From assembly GCA_937863185.1 (NCBI GenBank), contig CALMEG010000266.1:1-35878 (forward strand): DNA of 35,878 nt. The letters are read 5' to 3'. This document shows positions 23,246-32,406 of the stretch, piece by piece. Position 1 is the stretch's first letter, and each line of letters starts with the position of its first letter. The DNA is from an uncultured Paracoccaceae bacterium. GTDB lineage: Bacteria; Pseudomonadota; Alphaproteobacteria; Rhodobacterales; Rhodobacteraceae. Both the position numbers and the translations under genes were made by a program. The notes beneath the pieces are model-generated. The model ran no database searches. It was not told where the DNA came from and saw only the letters and a list, made by a program, of their open reading frames with translations.

Positions 23246-24211
23246 ATGGCACGCTCGACTCGCATGATGGCGGCACTTGCCGCCGCAGCATTGGCATTCG
23301 CCCCGCTTGGCGATTCTGTTCCACTACTTGGGGCCGATGCTGCCTTCGCCAAGGGTGGCAATGGTGGCGGAAATGGTGGCGGCAACGGCGGTGGAAACGG
23401 CGGCGGCAAGGACAAGAGCAATAACGGGAAATCGGGCGGCGCCAAGTCCGGCAGCGCCAAGTCCGGCGCAAAATCCGGCACTCCCAAAGGTGTCATTTTC
23501 AACGGCGGCTCGCAGAAGGGGAGTGTGAAGAGCTCCTCGAAAAACTCGACCAAGAAGGCCACCGGCGGTTCGAAGAAACTTGCCAAGACCCGCTCGACAG
23601 CGCCGACCGAACTGGCTCCCAAGGTTTCCAGGTCTCCGATGAAGAAACCTGGCCAGGGCGCCCTCGCATCCGAGCTCAAGGGGCTGAATGCGGCGCATGC
23701 AAGCGCCACGGCAATGGCCAATGCCAGCCCGAACAGCCAGGTCGGCCGGATTGCCGCCTATCGTGACAGCGTGATGGCCGAGGCCGAGGCCCTCGACCGC
23801 CTGCCCGCCGCCGCCGAGGAGCTGGCCGCGTTGCAAGCGGACGAATATCGCACGACCGAGGAAATCCAGACCGAAATCGACGCACTGGAAGATCCGGTCG
23901 GGGCCGATGCCGAAACCCTCGCCGCGCTGGAAGCCGAGCTTGAGGCCACGCAGGCCAACGCAGAGCAGGTCGCCGCCCTGGAGGCGGAGATCACAGAGCT
24001 TGAAGACACTATCGCGAATGCCGATATCAATCAGCAGGAAGCCCTGCTTTCCGCATCCAACGGGCGCGCACTCTCGCCTGAGGCGATGTCCCAGCTGCAT
24101 GCGCTTCTGGGCCTACCCGAACCCGATCCGATCGCTCCGGCCACCGAGCCCCCGATCGAGGACAGCCCCGAAGAGCTTGCCGCAGCGGAAGATTCCGTCA
24201 CCACGGAATAA
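23246..24211 (+). CDS. Secreted Gly/Asn-repeat and coiled-coil protein of unknown function
   Basis: I do not recognise this 321-residue protein. It has a signal peptide (MARSTRMMAALAAAALAFAPLG, cleavage probably near DAAFA), then a Gly/Asn block of about five GGGN units (about 36-54), a Lys/Ser/Gly-rich basic stretch with SAKSG repeats (about 55-120), a middle part with LASELKGLNAAHASATAMANASPNSQVGRIAAYRDSV, an Ala/Glu-rich predicted coiled coil (about 190-275, EALDRLPAAAEELAALQADE onward) and an acidic tail. The GGN repeats are coded by near-identical 12-base units (about 23350-23410) and may vary in number. AGGAGG lies upstream of the ATG. It probably sits in the periplasm or outside; a structural or cell-surface role is a guess. 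Confidence 0.83.
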   Translation: MARSTRMMAALAAAALAFAPLGDSVPLLGADAAFAKGGNGGGNGGGNGGGNGGGKDKSNNGKSGGAKSGSAKSGAKSGTPKGVIFNGGSQKGSVKSSSKNSTKKATGGSKKLAKTRSTAPTELAPKVSRSPMKKPGQGALASELKGLNAAHASATAMANASPNSQVGRIAAYRDSVMAEAEALDRLPAAAEELAALQADEYRTTEEIQTEIDALEDPVGADAETLAALEAELEATQANAEQVAALEAEITELEDTIANADINQQEALLSASNGRALSPEAMSQLHALLGLPEPDPIAPATEPPIEDSPEELAAAEDSVTTE

Positions 24212-24234
24212 TCCCGGATTGCAACGGCACAGGA

Positions 24235-24256
24235 AAGGCGGCCACCCGGCCGCCTT
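24235..24256 (+). terminator. Hairpin terminator after the Gly/Asn-repeat gene
   Basis: A perfect 9-bp stem AAGGCGGCC/GGCCGCCTT with a 4-base loop follows the stop by 24 bases. The tail is ATTCTG rather than a full T run, so termination may be partial. Confidence 0.5.
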
Positions 24257-24340
24257 ATTCTGTTGGTGCGAACCCTTGCCCGGCTGCGAAAAACCCAATA
24301 GACCGCCATGCGACATTCCCTTGAGACAAGAGGCAGTCCC

Positions 24341-25567
24341 ATGACCGCGCCCAAGAAAGTCGTTTTGGCCTATTCCGGTGGCCTCGACACCTCGATCATC
24401 CTGAAATGGCTGCAAACCGAATACGGCTGCGAGGTGATCACCTTCACCGCCGACCTGGGCCAGGGCGAAGAGCTGGACCCCGCCCGCAAGAAGGCCGAAC
24501 TTCTGGGCATCAAGCCCGAGAACATCCATATCGAGGATGTGCGCGAGGAATTCGTGCGCGATTTCGTCTTCCCGATGTTCCGCGCCAATGCGCTTTACGA
24601 AGGGCTTTATCTGCTTGGCACCTCGATCGCGCGCCCGCTGATCTCCAAGCGGCTGGTAGAGATCGCGCATGAGCATGGCGCCGATGCCGTGGCCCATGGC
24701 GCCACCGGCAAGGGCAACGATCAGGTCCGGTTCGAGCTGTCGGCCTATGCGCTCGATCCCTCGATCCGCGTGATCGCGCCCTGGCGGGAATGGGATCTCA
24801 GCTCGCGCACCAAGCTGCTGGAATTCGCCGAGCAGAACCAGATCCCGATCGCCAAGGACAAGCGCGGCGAGGCGCCCTTCTCGGTCGATGCGAACCTGCT
24901 GCACACCTCCTCGGAGGGCAAGGTGCTGGAAAATCCGGGCGAAGAGGCCCCCGATTACGTCTATCAGCGCACCGTCCACCCCGAGGACGCCCCGGACGAG
25001 CCCGAGTTCCTCGAGATCACCTTCGAGCGCGGCGACGCGGTGGCGATCAACGGCGCGGCGATGAGCCCGGCCACGATCCTCACGAAGCTGAACGAGCTGG
25101 GCGGCAAGCACGGCGTGGGCCGGCTGGATCTGGTCGAGAACCGCTTCGTGGGCATGAAATCGCGCGGCGTCTACGAAACCCCCGGCGGCACCATCCTGCT
25201 GGAGGCACATCGCGGGATCGAACAGATCACGCTCGACAGCGGCGCGGGCCACCTCAAGGATTCGATCATGCCGCGCTATGCGGAACTGATCTATAACGGC
25301 TTCTGGTTCAGCCCCGAGCGCGAGATGCTCCAGGCCTTGATCGACAAGAGCCAGGAACATGTCACCGGCACGGTGCGCGTGAAACTCTACAAGGGCTCGG
25401 TGCGCACGGTGGCGCGCTGGTCCGATCACTCGCTCTATTCCGAGGCCCATGTGACCTTCGAGGAAGATGCCGGCGCTTACGATCAGAAGGATGCCGCGGG
25501 CTTCATCCGGCTCAACGCGCTGCGGCTGAAACTGCTGGCCACGCGCAACGCACGGGTCAAGCCGTGA
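24341..25567 (+). CDS. argG: Argininosuccinate synthase
   Basis: The enzyme joins citrulline and aspartate with ATP in arginine synthesis. The 408-residue protein shows the N-type ATP loop [16 protein letters not shown], the citrulline/aspartate-binding [47 protein letters not shown] and [20 protein letters not shown]. Length is typical. The ATG at 24341 follows an AAGAGG; the upstream in-frame ATG at 24308 adds only eleven residues. Its TGA overlaps the GTG of the following MogA-type gene. Confidence 0.97.
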   Translation: MTAPKKVVLAYSGGLDTSIILKWLQTEYGCEVITFTADLGQGEELDPARKKAELLGIKPENIHIEDVREEFVRDFVFPMFRANALYEGLYLLGTSIARPLISKRLVEIAHEHGADAVAHGATGKGNDQVRFELSAYALDPSIRVIAPWREWDLSSRTKLLEFAEQNQIPIAKDKRGEAPFSVDANLLHTSSEGKVLENPGEEAPDYVYQRTVHPEDAPDEPEFLEITFERGDAVAINGAAMSPATILTKLNELGGKHGVGRLDLVENRFVGMKSRGVYETPGGTILLEAHRGIEQITLDSGAGHLKDSIMPRYAELIYNGFWFSPEREMLQALIDKSQEHVTGTVRVKLYKGSVRTVARWSDHSLYSEAHVTFEEDAGAYDQKDAAGFIRLNALRLKLLATRNARVKP

Positions 25568-26091
25568 CGGCCCGCGCCGCCATCGTCACCGTCTCCGACC
25601 GCGCCTCCAGCGGCGAATACGAGGACAAGGGCGGCCCCGGTTGCGAAGACTGGCTGCGCGGCGTGGTTACCACACCGCTCTCCATCACCCGCCACATAAT
25701 CACCGCAGGACGCGCCAGCGCGCGCGACACCCGCCACAAACTTGTTTCCGAAGGGGCGGATCTGATCCTCGTCACCGGCGGCACCGGTCCCGCCCCCCGC
25801 GACGAAACCCCCGAGGGCGTCGCGGAGGTGATCGAAAAGGAACTCGCAGGCTTTGGCGAGGAAATGCGCCGCGCCTCGCTTCTCGAGGTGCCCACCGCCA
25901 TCCTGTCGCGCCAAAGCGCGGGCATCGCGGGCAAATCGCTGATCATCACCCTGCCGGGCAAACCCTCGGCCATCGCCACCTGCCTGAACGCGGTCTTCGC
26001 CGCCGTGCCCTACTGCCTCGACCTGATCGGCGCCGGGCATATCGACACCGACCCGCAGAAGATCCGCGCCTTCCGCCCGAAAAAGGGCTGA
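25564..26091 (+). CDS. Molybdopterin adenylyltransferase (MogA/MoaB family)
   Basis: Members adenylylate molybdopterin before molybdenum insertion. The 175-residue protein has the MoCF fold: [21 protein letters not shown] at the start, [20 protein letters not shown] (about 68-87) and the [15 protein letters not shown] motif (about 134-148). The gene uses GTG at 25564, which overlaps the argG TGA by four bases (GTGA), so it depends on translational coupling. Joining argG and a molybdenum-cofactor gene is not a pathway link; it is probably just dense packing. Confidence 0.9.
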   Translation: MTARAAIVTVSDRASSGEYEDKGGPGCEDWLRGVVTTPLSITRHIITAGRASARDTRHKLVSEGADLILVTGGTGPAPRDETPEGVAEVIEKELAGFGEEMRRASLLEVPTAILSRQSAGIAGKSLIITLPGKPSAIATCLNAVFAAVPYCLDLIGAGHIDTDPQKIRAFRPKKG

Positions 26092-26094
26092 CCC

Positions 26095-26125
26095 TTCATC
26101 TTCGCAAAAATATCCCCGCCGGAGG
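26095..26125. repeat. Convergent-gene element, copy C
   Basis: CTTCGCAAAAATATCCCCGC, followed by CGGAGGC, is the cleanest copy of the element also present in both arms at 6326-6412 and as one arm at 10773-10800. It lies just after the stop of the MogA-type gene, in the gap facing ccrM. Confidence 0.6.
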
Positions 26126-26156
26126 CGCAGCGTGCCGCAACACCGGCGGCGGGCAC

Positions 26157-26186
26157 GAAAAGGCCCCGCCGGATGAACGGCGGGGC
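26157..26186 (-). terminator. ccrM terminator
   Basis: A perfect 9-bp stem GCCCCGCCG/CGGCGGGGC with a 6-base loop; on the minus strand it runs into CTTTTCG. It lies 60 bases after the ccrM stop. Confidence 0.6.
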
Positions 26187-26244
26187 AAGGCTGCGCCCGT
26201 GGGCGGACCACAGGCACCGGCGGTAAACCTGGTTCGGATCTGCC

Positions 26245-27408
<1,164 letters not shown>

Positions 27409-27418
27409 TCATGGGTCA

Positions 27419-27462
27419 AAGATGAGTCATTGGCGATTCGCCGTCAAATTCTTTTTTGAATC
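27419..27462 (-). promoter_or_regulatory. ccrM promoter region with three GANTC sites
   Basis: Three GANTC sites lie within 39 bases: GAGTC (27424-27428), GATTC (27435-27439) and GAATC (27458-27462). On the minus strand TTGACG (27447-27442) and CATCTT (27424-27419), 17 bases apart, form a possible promoter. One GANTC site touches the -10, one lies in the spacer and one just upstream of the -35. In Caulobacter ccrM transcription responds to GANTC methylation of its own promoter region. Confidence 0.55.
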
Positions 27463-28096
27463 AAGGACTTACAGATTTCACTTGGCACAAGATATTGTGC
27501 ACCGGGCGAAACGAACGCCTATGGTGAGGGGTCACCCCCAGATTTAGGAGCGCCTCCAGGTGGTCCTTTGTGGGATATCCGGCATTGCGCTCCCAGCCGT
27601 AGCCGGGATGTTGTTGCGCCAAATCCACCATGAGAGCATCGCGCGCCTGTTTGGCCAGGATCGAGGCCGCCGCGATCGAAACCGAACGCGCATCGCCCTT
27701 GACCACGGCTTCGGCGGAAAGCGTCAGGCCGCGCGGCAGGCGGTTGCCGTCGATCAGCGCGTGATCGGGCGGCGCGGACAGCCCCGCCACCGCGCGGCAC
27801 ATCGCCAGATGCGATGCCTGAAGGATGTTCAGCCGGTCGATCTCTTCCACGCTGGCATGGGCCACGCACCAGTCGGCATTCTCCATGATGGCGCGGGCCA
27901 GCTCGGCACGGCGCGCGGCCGAAAGCTTCTTTGAATCGTTCAGCCCATCGGGAATGCGCGCGGGGTCCAGCACGACCGCGGCGGCCGTCACCGGGCCGCA
28001 AAGCGGGCCGCGCCCCACCTCGTCCACGCCGCAAACGCGCGAAAGGCCGCGCGCGAAAGCGGCCTCTTCGAAGGAAAAATCGGGTGCCTGCGTCAT
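27461..28096 (-). CDS. rnhB: Ribonuclease HII
   Basis: RNase HII removes ribonucleotides and RNA from RNA-DNA hybrids. The 211-residue protein has the active-site [14 protein letters not shown] (D25, E26), [12 protein letters not shown], the third acidic residue in [27 protein letters not shown] and the family C-terminal HHRRSF motif. The ATG at 28096 is at the expected point, and there is no overlap with neighbours. It precedes ccrM in the same orientation, an arrangement common in alphaproteobacteria. Confidence 0.96.
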   Translation of the reverse strand: MTQAPDFSFEEAAFARGLSRVCGVDEVGRGPLCGPVTAAAVVLDPARIPDGLNDSKKLSAARRAELARAIMENADWCVAHASVEEIDRLNILQASHLAMCRAVAGLSAPPDHALIDGNRLPRGLTLSAEAVVKGDARSVSIAAASILAKQARDALMVDLAQQHPGYGWERNAGYPTKDHLEALLNLGVTPHHRRSFRPVHNILCQVKSVSP

Positions 28097-28177
28097 GGGC
28101 CAGCAATGGCCCGGTTTGGCCGTGCAGGCAATGCCAATCGTCGCCGGAGCCGAATTGCCCCGGCGACGGGCGCCCGG

Positions 28178-28705
28178 TCAGCGCCGCGACACGCGGATGC
28201 CGTTTTCGCGCAGGCAGTTCAGCCCATAGGCACGGCGAGCACCACGATCGCCGCGCAGATCAAAGGCGCAATGGGCCGGCAGGTAGCGCGCATCGACGGA
28301 ACGCTCGGCACAACGCGCGGGAACCACTTCGCGCATACGGTTGCCCAAACGAAGCTGTTGCACACATTCCGCGGGGATCACGCGCCGTGCATCCCGCTTG
28401 TGGTTCCAGTTCCGGCGCTGGTCCTTGTTGCGATACTGGTTCTTGTCGTCCCAGTCGTAATTGCGGCCGTAATAGCGGTCGGCCTCTTGCGCCGCGCGGT
28501 CAGCTTTCCGTTGCTTGTTGTCGTTTACTTCCTTGACGACAAGGCCGATCGCAGCGGCGGCGGCAAGGGCGCGCAGCACGTCGCGCTCGGTGTCGCCCAG
28601 TGCGGCGGCGGGCGTGGCGGTGGCCAGCATCGAGCTGAGCACGATCGAGCCTGCAACGACATAACCGCTCAGGCGCCGAAGGATGGCCTTGGGTGCGATG
28701 GTCAT
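28178..28705 (-). CDS. Secreted four-cysteine protein of unknown function
   Basis: I do not recognise this 175-residue protein. It has a signal peptide (KAILRRLSGYVVAGSIVLSS, cleavage near PAAA at about residue 35), a hydrophobic stretch (LRALAAAAAIGLVVKEV, about 44-60), a charged Arg/Asp/Tyr-rich linker (about 62-108) and a C-terminal part with four cysteines C114, C132, C146 and C164, evenly spaced as for two disulfides. It is probably periplasmic. AAGGAAA precedes the ATG at 28705. It is divergent from the small secreted protein and the membrane winged-helix gene, sharing a 169-base control region with them. Confidence 0.83.
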   Translation of the reverse strand: MTIAPKAILRRLSGYVVAGSIVLSSMLATATPAAALGDTERDVLRALAAAAAIGLVVKEVNDNKQRKADRAAQEADRYYGRNYDWDDKNQYRNKDQRRNWNHKRDARRVIPAECVQQLRLGNRMREVVPARCAERSVDARYLPAHCAFDLRGDRGARRAYGLNCLRENGIRVSRR

Positions 28706-28874
28706 GGCAATTTCCTTTCCGGTTGCGGCGGCAACGTGCCGCCCGAGGCGTGGTGCCGTCAAACTGCGCCCCCCTGGCAGCGTCACGCAATATCGCCCCG
28801 TTGATATCCGATAACAGGGCCGGCGGGGGCGTATCGCTATTGCATAACGCCCCGCCTCGCCGCAGGTTTTGCAC

Positions 28875-29156
28875 ATGATGAAACACATGCTCCTTGTCCT
28901 GGCCCTTCTGGCCGCATCGCCCGTGCAGGCCGCCTGTTATGCCGATTACAAGGCCAAGCAGGACAACCCGCTGCGCCTGCATTACGGCGTGGCGCAACTG
29001 CCCGACGATGCCTGCACGATGGATGGCGCCTCACGCCATCTTGCCCCGCGCCTTGCCCGCGATGGCTGGACGCTTCTGAACATCTTGTCCATCTTCGGGC
29101 CGGAAGGTCTCCAGCAAAGGAAAGCCAGTGCCGGGCCATACTACCTCCGTTACTGA
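28875..29156 (+). CDS. Small secreted protein, partner gene of the membrane winged-helix protein
   Basis: The 93-residue protein begins MMKHMLLVLALLAASPVQA with a clear signal peptide (cleavage after VQA) and has a mature part of about 75 residues with two cysteines (C22, C48) that could form one disulfide. I know of no function. ATG is at 28875 (a second ATG follows at 28878). Its last 29 bases overlap the start of the next gene in another frame, so the two are coupled. Confidence 0.78.
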   Translation: MMKHMLLVLALLAASPVQAACYADYKAKQDNPLRLHYGVAQLPDDACTMDGASRHLAPRLARDGWTLLNILSIFGPEGLQQRKASAGPYYLRY

Positions 29157-29832
29157 GGGGTTGCGCGCGGGCTCGCGTGCGCTCACCTGGGGCATCGTGG
29201 CGATCGTCGTGCTGCTGGCGCTTGCGGCGGTGCTGTTGCTGGCCGCGCTGCCCGATGCCAACGCCTTCAACGCGCGGGTCGAGCGGATCTTCGTTGAGAA
29301 CGACGCCCTGACCGGCGCGGCCGAAATCCGGCTGCTGGAGATCCTTGCGCAATCCGGCACCGCCTTTTCCGAGGTGCTGGGTTCCTACCGGGTGATCATC
29401 TTCATCCTTCTGGTCTTTGCCACCGCGCTTCTGGTCGCGTCCCTGGTGTTTCTGGTCACGATCATGGCGCTGAACCGGCGCATGTCCGAGATCCGCCGCG
29501 CCGGGATCGAGGTGCAGACCATGCGGATCCTGCGCGGCGAGAATGCGGTGATGCTGAACGACATGGCCTTCACCCTGACCCCCGCCGCGATCGAGACCCT
29601 TGCCGTGCTGGCCGAGGCGCGGATGGATGATGACATCCTGACCGGCGCCCAGATCGAGGCGGTGATCTCGGGCCGCCCCGAGGCCGATTGCGACGAGGCC
29701 GCCGGCGCCACCCGCATCAAGCGGCTGCGCGACGCGCTTGGAAACCAGTTGGTGGCCGAGCTTCTGGTGCGCAACATTTCGCGCAAGGGTTACACGCTGA
29801 CGGTAGACAAGGACGCGATCCGCGTGGACTGA
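29128..29832 (+). CDS. Two-TM membrane protein with C-terminal OmpR-like winged helix
   Basis: The 234-residue protein has TM1 (about 20-41), a loop of about 46 residues, TM2 (about 89-113) and a soluble C-terminal part (114-234). With a short basic N-terminus the loop would be periplasmic and the C-terminus cytoplasmic. Residues 132-230 look like an OmpR/PhoB winged-helix domain: FTLTPAAIETLAVLAEA, then the recognition-helix-like ATRIKRLRDALG (194-205) and the wing NISRKGYTL (216-224). In ToxR/CadC the winged helix is N-terminal, so this is the reverse order. The GTG at 29128 follows AAAGGAAAG. The gene overlaps the small secreted protein, and nspC follows under its own promoter. A signal-responsive regulator is the inference. 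Confidence 0.8.
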   Translation: MPGHTTSVTEGLRAGSRALTWGIVAIVVLLALAAVLLLAALPDANAFNARVERIFVENDALTGAAEIRLLEILAQSGTAFSEVLGSYRVIIFILLVFATALLVASLVFLVTIMALNRRMSEIRRAGIEVQTMRILRGENAVMLNDMAFTLTPAAIETLAVLAEARMDDDILTGAQIEAVISGRPEADCDEAAGATRIKRLRDALGNQLVAELLVRNISRKGYTLTVDKDAIRVD

Positions 29833-29839
29833 CTTTCGC

Positions 29840-29868
29840 TTGCGAAGGGGGGGAGGGGGTCCTATATC
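29840..29868 (+). promoter_or_regulatory. Promoter for the spermidine genes
   Basis: TTGCGA (29840-29845) and TATATC (29863-29868) with a 17-base, almost all-G spacer (AGGGGGGGAGGGGG...). It lies 31 bases before the nspC ATG. Confidence 0.6.
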
Positions 29869-29898
29869 GCGTCTTCACTTTGCCGTTTGGGGGGGCCC

Positions 29899-30993
29899 AT
29901 GATTCCGACACCCTACTACCTGATCGACAAAAGGCGCCTTCTGTCCAACATGGAAAAGATCGCGGCGCTGCGCGAGGCCTCGGGGGCGAAGGCGCTTCTG
30001 GCGCTAAAATGCTTTGCCACCTGGTCCGCCTTCGATTTCATGCGCGAGCACATGGACGGCACGACCTCTTCCTCGCTGTTCGAGCTGCGCCTGGGGCGCG
30101 AGAAGTTCGGGCGCGAAACCCATGCCTATTCCGTGGCCTGGGCCGATGGAGAGATCGACGAGGCGGTCTCTTATGCCGACAAGATCATCTTCAATTCCAT
30201 CGGCCAGCTGGAGCGTTTCGCGGGCAAGGCGGCGGGGATCGAATGCGGCCTGCGGCTCAACCCCCGCTTCTCGACCTCGGGCTTCGATCTGGCGGACCCT
30301 GCGCGCCCCTTCTCGCGGCTGGGCGAATGGGACGTGGCGCGGATCGAGACGGTGATGGACCGCATTTCCGGCTTCATGATCCATTACAACTGCGAAAACC
30401 GCGACTTCGCGCTTTTCGACCAGCAACTGACCCGGATCGAGGCCGAATTCGCACCGCTTCTGTCGCGCATGAAATGGGTCAGCCTTGGCGGCGGCATCCA
30501 TTTCACCGGCGAAGGCTATCCGCTGATGAAGCTGGCCGCGCGGCTGCGGGCCTTTGCCGACAGGTTCGGCGTGCAGGTCTATCTGGAACCCGGCGAGGCC
30601 GCGATCACCAATTCGACCACGCTCGAGGTTTCGGTGCTTGATCTGCTGGACAATGGCAAGCGCCTGGCAATCGTCGATTCCAGCATCGAGGCGCATATGC
30701 TCGATCTGCTGATCTACCGCGAAAGCGCCAAGCTGCCGCAGCAGGGCGAACACGAATACCAGATCTGCGGAAAATCCTGCCTTGCGGGCGATATTTTCGG
30801 CGATGCGCGCTTTCCCGCGCCGCTGAAGGTGGGCGACCGGATTTCCGTTCAGGACGCGGCCGGGTATACCATGGTCAAGAAGAACTGGTTCAACGGCGTC
30901 AACATGCCGGCCATCGTCATTCGTGAACTCGACGGTTCGGAACGGGTCGTGCGCGAATTTTCCTACGAGGATTATGCCTCCTCGTTGTCCTGA
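29899..30993 (+). CDS. nspC: Carboxynorspermidine/carboxyspermidine decarboxylase
   Basis: This PLP enzyme of the alanine-racemase-like fold decarboxylates carboxyspermidine to spermidine. The 364-residue protein has the PLP lysine K37 in ALLALKCFATW, SSSLFELRLG, the GLRLNPRFSTSGFDL segment, SLGGGIHFTGEGY, the EPGEAAI motif and the catalytic C in the QICGKSCLAGDIFGD stretch. The ATG at 29899 follows a G run. Forty-eight bases later comes the matching dehydrogenase, in the usual pairing for this pathway, though dehydrogenase-first order is also common. Confidence 0.93.
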   Translation: MIPTPYYLIDKRRLLSNMEKIAALREASGAKALLALKCFATWSAFDFMREHMDGTTSSSLFELRLGREKFGRETHAYSVAWADGEIDEAVSYADKIIFNSIGQLERFAGKAAGIECGLRLNPRFSTSGFDLADPARPFSRLGEWDVARIETVMDRISGFMIHYNCENRDFALFDQQLTRIEAEFAPLLSRMKWVSLGGGIHFTGEGYPLMKLAARLRAFADRFGVQVYLEPGEAAITNSTTLEVSVLDLLDNGKRLAIVDSSIEAHMLDLLIYRESAKLPQQGEHEYQICGKSCLAGDIFGDARFPAPLKVGDRISVQDAAGYTMVKKNWFNGVNMPAIVIRELDGSERVVREFSYEDYASSLS

Positions 30994-31041
30994 GGGCGCA
31001 AGCCCCCTTCCCCTGTCCTGCGAGAAAAGGAGACAGCCGAA

Positions 31042-32277
31042 GTGAAACGTAACGTGCTTATCATCGGTGCCGGTGGTGTGGCGCAAGTGGTTGCCCACAA
31101 ATGCGCACAAAACAACGACATTCTGGGTGAGCTGCACATCGCCTCGCGCACGAAGGCGAAATGCGATGCAATCATTGCCAGCGTTCACGAAAAGAACGCG
31201 ATGAAGCAGCCCGGCACGTTCGAGGCCCACGGCGTCGACGCAACCGATACCGCCGCGGTAGCGGATCTGATCCGCGGGACCGGCGCGCAGATCGTCATCA
31301 ATGTCGGAAGCCCCTTCGTGAACATGCCGGTGCTGGAGGCCTGCATCCAGACCGGCGCCGCCTATATGGACACCGCGATCCACGAAGACCCGGCGAAGAT
31401 CTGCGAAACTCCGCCATGGTATGGCAATTACGAATGGAAAAGGCGCGCGGCCTGCGCCGAGGCGGGCGTCACGGCGATCCTTGGCGTCGGCTTCGACCCC
31501 GGCGTGGTGAACGCCTATGCGCGGCTGGCCGAGGAAGAGCTGCTCGATACGATCGAAAGCATCGACATCGTGGATATCAACGCGGGTTCCCACGGCAGGT
31601 ATTTCGCCACGAATTTCGACCCCGAGATCAACTTCCGCGAATTCACCGGCACGGTCTACAGCTGGCAGGGCGGCGCCTGGCAGACGAACCGGATGTTCGA
31701 GATCGGCCGCGAATGGGATCTGCCCGTCGTCGGCAAGCAAAAGGCCTACATGACCGGTCATGACGAGGTGCATTCGCTTTCGGCGCGCTACAGCCATGCC
31801 GATGTGCGCTTCTGGATGGGGTTCGGCGATCACTACATCAATGTCTTCACCGTGCTGAAGAACCTTGGCCTTCTGTCCGAGCAGCCGGTGAAAACCGCCG
31901 AGGGGCAGGAGGTCATTCCGCTCAAGGTCGTCAAGGCGGTGCTGCCCGATCCAGCCAGCCTTGCGCCGGACTATACCGGCAAGACCTGCATCGGCGATCT
32001 GGTCAAGGGCACCAAGGACGGCAAGCCCGCCGAGGTCTTCGTCTATAACGTGGCCGATCACAAGGACGCCTTCGACGAGGTCGGCAGCCAGGGCATCAGC
32101 TACACCGCCGGCGTGCCACCGGTTGCCGCGGCCATCCTGATCGCGCAGGGCACCTGGGACGTGGCCCGAATGGCCAATGTCGAAGACCTGGAACCGCGCC
32201 CCTTCCTGGAGCTTCTGGGCAGGATGGGCCTGCCGACCCGCGTGATCGACACGGACGGAACCGACCGCGCGCTTTGA
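31042..32277 (+). CDS. Carboxynorspermidine/carboxyspermidine dehydrogenase (saccharopine-dehydrogenase-like)
   Basis: The enzyme condenses putrescine with aspartate semialdehyde by reductive coupling to form carboxyspermidine. The 411-residue protein has the Rossmann motif VLIIGAGGVAQVVAHKC at the start, NVGSPFVNMPVLEAC, YMDTAIHEDP, and GFDPGVVNAYA, all typical of the carboxynorspermidine synthase branch. The GTG at 31042 follows AAAAGGAG. It forms an operon with nspC and is ended by a strong terminator. The alternative (a lysine-pathway saccharopine reductase) is unlikely next to nspC. Confidence 0.93.
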   Translation: MKRNVLIIGAGGVAQVVAHKCAQNNDILGELHIASRTKAKCDAIIASVHEKNAMKQPGTFEAHGVDATDTAAVADLIRGTGAQIVINVGSPFVNMPVLEACIQTGAAYMDTAIHEDPAKICETPPWYGNYEWKRRAACAEAGVTAILGVGFDPGVVNAYARLAEEELLDTIESIDIVDINAGSHGRYFATNFDPEINFREFTGTVYSWQGGAWQTNRMFEIGREWDLPVVGKQKAYMTGHDEVHSLSARYSHADVRFWMGFGDHYINVFTVLKNLGLLSEQPVKTAEGQEVIPLKVVKAVLPDPASLAPDYTGKTCIGDLVKGTKDGKPAEVFVYNVADHKDAFDEVGSQGISYTAGVPPVAAAILIAQGTWDVARMANVEDLEPRPFLELLGRMGLPTRVIDTDGTDRAL

Positions 32278-32303
32278 TACCGGAACGGCAGATGCCAGAC
32301 CAG

Positions 32304-32331
32304 AACGCCGCCCCGAGGGGGCGGCGTTTTT
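32304..32331 (+). terminator. Terminator of the spermidine operon
   Basis: A perfect 11-bp stem AACGCCGCCCC/GGGGCGGCGTT with a 3-base loop and a T5 tail, 27 bases after the dehydrogenase stop. It faces the convergent E1 gene. Confidence 0.88.
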
Positions 32332-32406
32332 CATGATATATGCGGGCTGGCCGCAAGGTCCGCCATGGCCCCGCCGCGCAGGATGCCGGTTGGTAAGGCG
32401 CCGGTC

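Noticed and set aside
24276..24302. Possible argG promoter TTGCCC with AATAGA
   Set aside because: The spacer is only 15 bases and both elements are weak, so I did not list it as a feature.
25564..25567. Functional link between argG and the MogA-type gene because of their overlap
   Set aside because: Arginine synthesis and molybdenum cofactor synthesis share no step; overlap of this kind is frequent in tightly packed genomes.
30004..32334. Open frame of 776 codons on the minus strand, antisense to both spermidine genes
   Set aside because: No recognisable domain and low-complexity composition; the sense strand encodes two clear enzymes.
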